Origin: Aricia agestis
Lineage: Eukaryota; Arthropoda; Insecta; Lepidoptera; Lycaenidae
Assembly (NCBI RefSeq): GCF_905147365.1
Contig: NC_056409.1
Coordinates: forward strand, 20,527,001 to 20,591,000
Direction: 5' to 3'
DNA: 64,000 nucleotides
The notes beneath the pieces were generated by a model. That model saw only the letters and a list, made by a program, of their open reading frames with translations. It ran no database searches and was not told the origin of the DNA. This document shows, in pieces, positions 57,073-64,000 of this stretch (position 1 is the first letter of the stretch; every line of letters begins with the position of its first letter). The position numbers and the translations under genes are program-made.

Positions 57073-57803
57073 GTAATATTATAATACACATGGTGGTATA
57101 ATGGAGGTGAATGTCAATGCTTGGAGCACTTTAATTTTACAGTTGCTGGTAGCTCTCTGGTCTGGAAACTGTCAAAAATGTCCGGCACTGCCGGAAGACG
57201 AAATTTTTTCACTTACCGCGAAGAACATAAGCTACACATTACAAAATTAAGCTTTACAGTTTACTCTTTCTGGAAGGTAGACCTTCAGTGCGACCGAAAC
57301 TCCATATCTATTACAGGTCGTTCTAACTTCTTACCTTTGTTTGTAAAGGCCACAAACAGGTAAACTTTCAAGTTTCAGCACGAAACGGAGGAAGGTCTGG
57401 GCCATGAGCCATCGCAGGCTCGCGCCTGATGTACACTGTTTAAAACTTAAGTTTCAAACCGTGTAGATAGTTGCATAAAACAACTATCTACACGGTTTCA
57501 AACTTCTAGTTTCTATCGCCTTAAAATTTCGGCTGGTATAAATACCGCATACGTTATTATCGACCGATAATAACGCGCCTGTGTACGGGATACGGCCTTA
57601 AATTTCACTTTTTTTTTATGAATATGACTTTTTCGTTTATTTACGTGGCTGACATTGACAGATGGTTGAGATGGTTCAAACTTCAATCAAATCAATCAAT
57701 TTTCTTCGAATTTTCCAAGTTGTACCTACTAAACTAGCTATTATTTAAATTAAAATAATTCTATGAATGCTAGTTGAACAGACACTTCAAATTAAAACTA
57801 ACC

Positions 57804-59812
57804 ATGGGTTTGTGCAAATGTCCGAAAAGGAGAGTCACAAATCAGTTTTGTTTTGAGCACAGAGTAAATGTTTGTGAATATTGTATGGTGACGAACCACC
57901 CGAAGGTGAAACTTTTGTGTTGTATTGAGTTTATGTTATATCCGCACATGAGATTAGGTGTAATTTTTTGGTTTTAGTGCATCATACAATCATACCTTCA
58001 ATGGCTTCAAGACAGCGACTACAATCCCATTTGTGAGATTTGTACAAAAAAACTGACAGACGGCGAGTGTATCCGGCTAATTTGCTACCGTAAGAACCAC
58101 CGAGCACTACAATGTTTTCTTCTCAAAGCTTTTTAAGTTATTTCATGTCTTATAACTAAGTGTTATTTGTAGATGTTTTCCACTGGGAGTGTGCGGAGTC
58201 TCGATATCGGGCGCTGCCCCGCACGACAGCGCCAGCTGGGTACCAGTGCCCGTCGTGTGCCACTCCTGTGTTTCCACCCCCAAACCTAGTGTCACCAGTT
58301 GCTGATGTTCTGAAAGAAAAACTGGCCGGCGTCAACTGGGCGAGAGCAGGGCTCGGCCTTCCCTTGGTAAATAGCAGAGTAATTATTATAGTTTAACCTA
58401 CATCAATCCACAAATTGTATATTACATATCCTTTCTAGGACTCCACGCAGCCGTTAGGCTTTCCTTTCTACCAGAGCTGAGCGGAGCTGTGTTGCGAGGA
58501 ATGTGTTTTTGAAAACCAATAGAATTGATTCATTAACATGACTTTGCCATGATATCGCTCAGTGCGGCGATGCTATTGGTTCTCAAAAACACATTCCTCG
58601 TAACACAGCACCGCTCAGCTCTGGTGGAAAATGCAGCCTTAAGAAGTAAAGGGCATATAGATAATACAAAGTTTTGTTAATTTTGTTCCGTGAACCAATA
58701 CTATGTTTACATAATTAAAGCTGTTTAGGGCAGTAAATTCAGTTTTCTTTCTAAACGTATAATATTTTTTTAGCTTTCTGAAGATCAAGACTTAAAAGGA
58801 GCAGCGGGAAGACGGAGTCAATCCCCCAACGACCAGTTCTTCCCTGGTACAGTTGACAGTCAAAGGGGTACTCCTGTTGGGGCCAGTGATGACGAAATGC
58901 CAAACCGAGCCAGCTCACCACATTCCATAGTCCATATGCCTGATGAACCAGTTAGCATTTACGATAACTCATCTGTTAAACGAAATGACAGCTTACAAGG
59001 TAAACTTAATCTATAAAATTGTGCTACTACAAAACTCAAAAAAAAAATTTGAATTTATAATACATTCTATTTTTTTTTTGAGTATTCAGAATAATTTTTA
59101 ACATTTTGTGAACATTGTTACAACTGGTGCAAAATATATTATGCATTGTGATTTGTGCATATTTTATACACAATGCACATAATATTATTTGTTGTACTTA
59201 CAATATTATAATAGTATATCTCAGCATAGTTTATCTAGGATACTTGAATTTGATATTTGGCCTATTTTTTTATTGAAATATATTTTTATTTCAGCTGGAC
59301 AATCTTCTCGAAAAGGCTTCAAATTATCCTCAGAATCTAAACCATTAATAAATTATGATCATGATGAAAACAAATACAAGCAGAAGTCTACCTTTGCCTG
59401 GATTAGCAGGTGGTGGAAGTAAGTACATTTAAATTATAAAAAATGTTTATTATAATATTATAGTTCTTATCTGCTACGTATATCGCTTTCTTTTATTATA
59501 CTTCAAAAAACAATAACATTATCATGTTTTGTAAAAATCAATAAACTTTTCTGCAACCAACAATTCTTTTCTAAGATTAAATATAATTTATGGTTTTATT
59601 AGTTAAGATTAAAATGTTTTTATTTCAGAAATACTCTACCATCCTCGAGGGTCAGACGAACTGGTGGTATCTACAGAAAGTACTGGATCATGTTGTTTGT
59701 AGTTGTAGCAGTTGTAATTGTTTTACTACTGTTGAGTGATAGAAGTGTAGATGAAGATAATCCATTTGGTGCAATTTTGGATGAAGATAGACGAATATTA
59801 CAGAAGAACTGA
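57804..59812 (+). CDS. ZFPL1: Zinc finger protein-like 1 (Golgi membrane protein)
   Basis: Six exons: 57804-57905, 57978-58089, 58173-58366, 58774-58999, 59295-59418 and 59629-59812. They total 942 nt (313 aa), against 310 in human ZFPL1. The family is a cis-Golgi integral membrane protein needed for Golgi integrity and linked to GM130. Residues 1-43 hold an N-terminal zinc-binding segment starting MGLCKCPKRRVTNQFCFEHR. Residues about 53-101 form a RING-like finger (CEICTKKL ... CYHVFHWEC ... CPSC). The conserved LREKLATVNWARAGLGLPL-type motif is present as LKEKLAGVNWARAGLGLPL. A membrane span at about 272-289 (WIMLFVVVAVVIVLLLLS) leaves a short acidic lumenal tail. AATAAA lies at 59904-59909. 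A palindromic MITE (58440-58642) sits in intron 3. The gene is convergent with TTLL12. Confidence 0.96.
58440..58642. mobile_element. Palindromic MITE in ZFPL1 intron 3
   Basis: Arms of about 60 bp including CCAGAGCTGAGCGGAGCTGT and its reverse at the right. AAGGCT-like ends. Confidence 0.8.
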
Positions 59813-59861
59813 TCCTCGATATAAGTGCAATCAGCTAAGAAATTTGTAGAAATGCAATGAT

Positions 59862-59867
59862 TTTATT
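59862..59867 (-). terminator. Candidate polyadenylation signal of TTLL12
   Basis: AATAAA on the minus strand 79 nt past the TTLL12 stop and inside the ZFPL1 3' UTR, so the two transcripts probably overlap at their 3' ends. Confidence 0.5.
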
Positions 59868-59903
59868 GTAAAAATTGTCTTATAACACATTATTTATAAT
59901 AAT

Positions 59904-59909
59904 AATAAA
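59904..59909 (+). terminator. Polyadenylation signal of ZFPL1
   Basis: AATAAA 92 nt after the ZFPL1 stop codon. Confidence 0.6.
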
Positions 59910-59945
59910 TATAACTTAATGTTTTTGACCTTAGTAATAGTATTA

Positions 59946-61781
59946 TTAAACTTTGACACAAGTATTTACTTCCTTGTTCAGAAACAGTACTGAAAAAATA
60001 TCATTATAAAAATCAGGGTAATATTGGCAAGCCCTCTGGCAGTCCGGCATCCAGTTAAGTTCCAGCAAAGATGGCTGGATAGACTTCTCTCCATTGCTGT
60101 CCTGCCATCTTAGCATTATATCAGCTGCATACAGAGCTCTGGATTGTGGACTCTTTGCTATACCACATGGGGCTTCTTTTGCTGTGGCAGCAGTAAAGAG
60201 TTCTGAGAACATTTTAAATATATCCTTCTCAATGTCTTCCCAATTATATTCTGGATATTGCAGTCTCCATTCATTCTTAAAATCTTCACACAAAAGTCTG
60301 TACAGAGTTGTGCCCTCAGTGTAATTCATTACAGTAAAATGTTTCTCATAATCCTCAAAGGTATCTAGAGAGAATGGTTTATTTGAAAAACGTAAAAAGA
60401 AATTTTGATAAATGTATACTTCTGTAGGACTGACAGATTTCAGTAAAACTACATAGCGGATATCAAATTTAACTCTGCCAATATCCGGTCTTTGAAACAA
60501 CACTGGGTCTTCTAAGTATTTCTGAGCAATCTTTGGTCCCGATAATGGAAGTCTACACAGGAAATCTAAGTTGTCAGTGATGTAAGTATCCAATCCCCGA
60601 GCCAAATTGTAGGGCTTGCAGATCCAGTGATTATCTAGCCCTTCTTTTTGTCTTTGCATAAAACATGCAACAAGGTTTGGTAGTTCAGTTTTCATATTGA
60701 AAGTTGTGGGCAACCAGGCTGGGTGATGATCAAATTTACTATGTTTATTATTATCTGTAACTCTCCTTGCAACGATAGCCAACAAGTCTTTGATGGTGAT
60801 TATGAACTCAAATGGGAATTGATTGACAAACTTATGGGGGGAAGAAGTGCTCAACTCTCTATAAGTTCTGAAATGTCTAATGTACCAGAGTATGTCTGCT
60901 TCATCCTCATTGTTGACCACCTCAAACTCAGGTGCAGTCAGGTGACGATTTATAAAATCATATTCAGAAAATACTTTCAGTTTTCTTGATGGAATTTGGG
61001 TATTTTGTAATGAGTCTAAGTCTGGAAGACTTTCAACAATGTGACCTTCTAAAAAGTAATTAGCACTTGGCTCTGTTTGATTGAAATCATCATAGAAGTT
61101 ATCATATTGCCTCCAGGGTATGAGCATTGCATCCCTTTGCTTGGAATCCTCAAAATGTCCTTCTGCATAGTTTCTGGTTACAGTATCACCCTCATCAACA
61201 TTTTCAACTGGGAAAATAAGGGTGTAGGTCATTTGCTCTGGCACGTAAATAAATGGAACAGCTCGGAAGTTTGGAGTGTCGGAATGAATAATTCCTGATC
61301 CTAGTTCGTCCATGACGTACCACACTGGTACTCGGTCTTCGACAGCGACTTCTTCATTAGCCACAGCATATGTATTGGCAAATTTCCAAACTTTCTTACA
61401 TACTTCTTCGATTTGGTCCTCAGTATCTTCTTCGTTGATTTGCATAAGGTTACACATTCTGTTTAGCAATCCTGGCACATTCCTCAAACTACCTTTGATA
61501 TTATTTGCCTTAAAGGTCCACGCATGATCTACCAAGTAAATATGACTAGAATCGTTGCGACGGATGTCTGCTGTGGCTATTACGCTCCAAAGGGGATCAT
61601 ACGGCTTCTTTTCTTCACCTTCGTAGTCTATTTGGACCAGCTGAAATGTTAAGCCGGCGTCGAAGATTTGATCCTTAAGTTTTTTAGACAACGTAGGCCA
61701 AAAATGTTCTGGGACACCGGACAGAAGTAGTTGAGGTGAATGTACAGCTAAAAAAGTATTCAAATACGAAATACCGTCCAT
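59946..61781 (-). CDS. TTLL12: Tubulin--tyrosine ligase-like protein 12, intronless
   Basis: A single open frame encodes 611 aa, against 644 in human TTLL12. The N-terminal half (to about 290) corresponds to the SET-like and linker region, with VPVWYVMDELGSGIIHSDTP and PWRQYDNFYDDF matching family signatures. The C-terminal half is the TTL ATP-grasp-like domain: VNQFPFEFIITIKDLLAIVA, NHWICKPYNLARGLDTYI, GRVKFDIRYVVLLKSV, FEDYEKHFTVMNY, LLELNWMPDCQRACQYYPDF. The family is the most divergent TTLL branch, generally viewed as lacking ordinary ligase activity and acting in tubulin or histone modification balance and signalling. The start is the first ATG, with in-frame stops upstream. The coding region is uninterrupted. 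It is convergent with ZFPL1. Confidence 0.96.
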   Translation of the reverse strand: MDGISYLNTFLAVHSPQLLLSGVPEHFWPTLSKKLKDQIFDAGLTFQLVQIDYEGEEKKPYDPLWSVIATADIRRNDSSHIYLVDHAWTFKANNIKGSLRNVPGLLNRMCNLMQINEEDTEDQIEEVCKKVWKFANTYAVANEEVAVEDRVPVWYVMDELGSGIIHSDTPNFRAVPFIYVPEQMTYTLIFPVENVDEGDTVTRNYAEGHFEDSKQRDAMLIPWRQYDNFYDDFNQTEPSANYFLEGHIVESLPDLDSLQNTQIPSRKLKVFSEYDFINRHLTAPEFEVVNNEDEADILWYIRHFRTYRELSTSSPHKFVNQFPFEFIITIKDLLAIVARRVTDNNKHSKFDHHPAWLPTTFNMKTELPNLVACFMQRQKEGLDNHWICKPYNLARGLDTYITDNLDFLCRLPLSGPKIAQKYLEDPVLFQRPDIGRVKFDIRYVVLLKSVSPTEVYIYQNFFLRFSNKPFSLDTFEDYEKHFTVMNYTEGTTLYRLLCEDFKNEWRLQYPEYNWEDIEKDIFKMFSELFTAATAKEAPCGIAKSPQSRALYAADIMLRWQDSNGEKSIQPSLLELNWMPDCQRACQYYPDFYNDIFSVLFLNKEVNTCVKV

Positions 61782-62211
61782 GTTTTTTATTTAAAACTAA
61801 AATTAAATATAAAATAAAAAAAAGCAATAACGACACCAAAAAAAAGTGAGGTTAATTGTCAAAGTCAAACCCAAATGTCAAAATAGAAAATGTCATTATG
61901 ACATTTTTTTTATGTACTACCTAATTACTAGCAAAAACAATATTTCCAAAAGTTACATTCAAAGTTTTAAAAAAAGTTCTACCTATAACCTAGTACTACC
62001 TATTCAGCACTTTTCATCCGTCCGTTGATGCCAGTATAACATCAGAGGCGCTATGGAGGCGCTTTGGAAAACTGCTTTATAAGGATTTGTCATTATAATA
62101 TGATATATCAGTCTATATTTTATGAAAGTGGCAAGTCTACAGCCTTGAAAATCTGTATACAGTTCAAGCGCTATTAGCCTATTAATAATATCAATAGTGA
62201 ATGGAAGATAT

Positions 62212-62532
62212 TACACGCATCAATATTATCATTGTATTATCATGATTCTAACTATCACGCGAATAAGGTAGGGGATTGGGCCTCCGGTAAACTCACTCGG
62301 CAAAACACAGCGCAAGCGCTGTTTCACGCCGGTTTTCTGTGAGAACTTAGTATTTCTCCGGTCGAGCCGGGCCATTCGTGCCGAAGCATGGCTCCACGTA
62401 TAAAGGATGACACTACAATGTTGCCATTTTTTTATTTCTTCACTATTTTGACAGACTATACTGTGATACTGCAATTCGGCCTATTACACCATCAATATTA
62501 TCACGGAATCATGATAATATTGATGCGTGTAA
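62212..62532. mobile_element. Composite insert bounded by 21-bp inverted repeats
   Basis: ATTACACGCATCAATATTAT at 62212 and ATAATATTGATGCGTGTAAT ending at 62532 enclose a fragment of the lepidopteran repeat (62270-62400) and one end of the TA-target MITE (62396-62466). Confidence 0.65.
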
Positions 62533-62560
62533 TACCTGCCAATTGATCTGTCTCTTTGTT

Positions 62561-62740
62561 TTATGCGGGCTCTACACTCGCGGCGCGAATTGCGCCTGCG
62601 ATTCGTGGATGCTACGCGCCGTGAACACGATGCGTACCTACAAATACGAAGCCGCGAAGCGCAAACACGAAGCTGCGAAACCCTCCATACAAGCGGTTCG
62701 CAGCCTTCGCGGGCTTTCGCGCCACGAGTGTAGAGCCCGC
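62561..62740. mobile_element. GC-rich palindromic MITE
   Basis: GCGGGCTCTACACTCG at the left and CGAGTGTAGAGCCCGC at the right, with GGCGCGAA-type inner arms. The open frame inside it is a by-product of the palindrome. Confidence 0.75.
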
Positions 62741-63023
62741 ATTACACATTTAAAAACTGACATGACAAAGGCAGACCTTGAATATTATTATAATATTATA
62801 GTAAGAGGCTTATGAGGGATATGACTTATGAGCTATCAGATAATAATTAAGAATAAAACCAAAAGATATTAGTGTCGATTAATTTAATCCAGCGACATCA
62901 ATACCAACAACCATTTGCAGTAAATACTAGATAATATTATTTATTCGCAATAAATAATATTCGATTTTAATAACAAAATATAAAAATTCAAATTGTTTTG
63001 AATCATAAATTAACACTGTATAG

Positions 63024-63394
63024 TCTGTCAAGAAAGTGAAGAAATTAAAAAGTGGCAACATCGTAGTGTCATCCCTTTCAAATCAATAGCTTTGCCCACA
63101 CTGTGCCTTTTTCTGTTCGTCAAGCATGCGTTACAGCGCAGTCAACAGCGAACGTGAGGCATGCCCGAAACGCATGCCCTCTGACCGTATCCAAAACTTC
63201 AAAAATGACAATATTGGCGTTGCGTTCCTTGGCGCATTCAATTATTGAATGCGCCAATATGAAAGTTGATGACGAAAATTGAAAATGAAAATTTAAGATG
63301 AAAGTGCACAGTGTGGACATAGCTAATCTAAAAAAAAGGGATGACACTATGATGTGGCCATTTTTTAATTTCTTCACTTTCTTGACAGACTATA
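63024..63394. mobile_element. Tc1/mariner-like MITE, copy C (full)
   Basis: TAGTCTGTCAAGAAAGTGAA and the reversed right end (GACAGACTA) are flanked by TA. Inverted ends of about 60 bp include GTGGCAACATCGTAGTGTCA. The interior of about 250 bp has no gene. Confidence 0.8.
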
Positions 63395-64000
63395 CAATGA
63401 AATTTTAGAAATATAACTCAGTTCAAAAGGTAGGTAGTGGAAGAATCATAATTGATATTATTTATGAATCACAGCGTATCAATGAAATTGCATAATTAAC
63501 ATACTTAATACAGTTAACATACATCTTACATTAATAAAAAGAGATCATTTTTTTAATAACTTTTAAGGACTTTGTCACTTTTGCTAGTCACTTATAAAAT
63601 TTTAAAGATAACTGAAATTTTATTCTTATGAAATACAAATACAATTCGTCACGAGACTATTCTAAGAATATAAAGTGCAACTCCCAAATCAGCAGAGTTA
63701 CTTTCGGTCTTCTTTTTCGACAAGTGCCGATATGTTGATGTTTGCGTATATGCGCATACGTCTTATCGGTTGTGTCCATGAATCATGATAATTGTTTACG
63801 AATTACGATTACTAATATATTATATTATTTTACACAGCTACTGTCAGTTGTCACATATTTACAACCATAGTAAAATATGATTACAGCTAACGTAAATTAC
63901 TCTAGTTGTTACGCAAAAACTAATTCGTTTTAGTTTCGTCTTATTCTTTCCAAAGTAGTCTTTTACATTTAAATTTATAAAATAATATTATACTTAATGA

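Larger units (their letters stand above)
54412..57803. other. Intergenic region between LINE and ZFPL1
   Basis: No convincing gene. It holds a CAAGTCAGTC-rich patch (54640-54720), a lepidopteran repeat with minisatellite (55165-55520), a 50-bp tandem duplication (56671-56770), hairpins (56827-56890 and 57457-57499), a TA-target MITE (56938-57072) and, at its right end, the ZFPL1 promoter. Confidence 0.55.
61782..64000. other. Repeat-rich region upstream of TTLL12
   Basis: No gene is recognised. It contains a 21-bp inverted pair around a composite (62212-62532), a GC-rich palindromic MITE (62561-62740) and a TA-target MITE (63024-63394). The last 600 bp hold nothing I recognise. The TTLL12 promoter must lie just right of 61782. 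Confidence 0.5.

Noticed and set aside
58160..58396. ZFPL1 exon 3 as an independent small gene
   Set aside because: Phases and RING residues join it with flanking exons into one full-length protein.
62543..62815. 90-codon frame with KYEAAKRKHEAAK
   Set aside because: It lies within a GC-rich palindromic MITE and its coding look comes from the inverted arms.

Overview
This window is eukaryotic nuclear DNA from an insect, almost certainly a moth or butterfly (Lepidoptera). Genes are split into short, GC-rich exons with GT-AG introns in AT-rich surroundings. The non-coding DNA is packed with palindromic miniature transposons and with retroposon tails that I recognise as typical of Lepidoptera. 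The species cannot be named from the sequence alone.

Layout. (1) At 515-822 (+) lies the last exon of an M14 zinc carboxypeptidase. (2) At 2998-44444 (+) lies the autophagy lipid-transfer protein gene Atg2. I traced it as 38 exons whose phases all join, giving 2,111 codons plus stop. Its introns hold a Jockey-type LINE, a CR1/Jockey-like LINE tail, a Penelope GIY-YIG remnant, hAT, PIF/Harbinger-like and TA-target MITEs, and a complete three-exon THAP-domain gene on the opposite strand (35574-37278). (3) At 44900-48742 (-) lies mitochondrial ribosomal protein mRpS5, tail to tail with Atg2. (4) At 48808-54399 (-) lies a nearly intact RNase H-bearing, I-like LINE. It is flanked by a 12-bp target duplication and sits 54-65 bp upstream of the mRpS5 start codon. 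(5) At 54412-57803 there is repeat-rich intergenic DNA. (6) At 57804-59812 (+) lies ZFPL1, a Golgi membrane RING-like protein. (7) At 59946-61781 (-) lies intronless TTLL12, convergent with ZFPL1. (8) From 61782 to 64000 there are only transposon relics.

The host genes share no pathway. Atg2 extends autophagic membranes, mRpS5 belongs to the mitochondrial small ribosomal subunit, ZFPL1 is a cis-Golgi protein and TTLL12 is a divergent tubulin-ligase-like protein.

The most unusual feature is inside Atg2. Exon 7 and its 5' splice site are amplified as a 159-bp (53-codon) tandem array. The Atg2 frame stays open through the whole array, and five copies of the same phase-1 splice donor are present, so donor choice could add 53-residue Ser/Thr-rich repeats one at a time. 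Exons 31 and 26 of the same gene also have local duplicates. The exon 31 copy keeps phase and splice sites, but only 19 bp separates it from the original, which would force mutually exclusive use.
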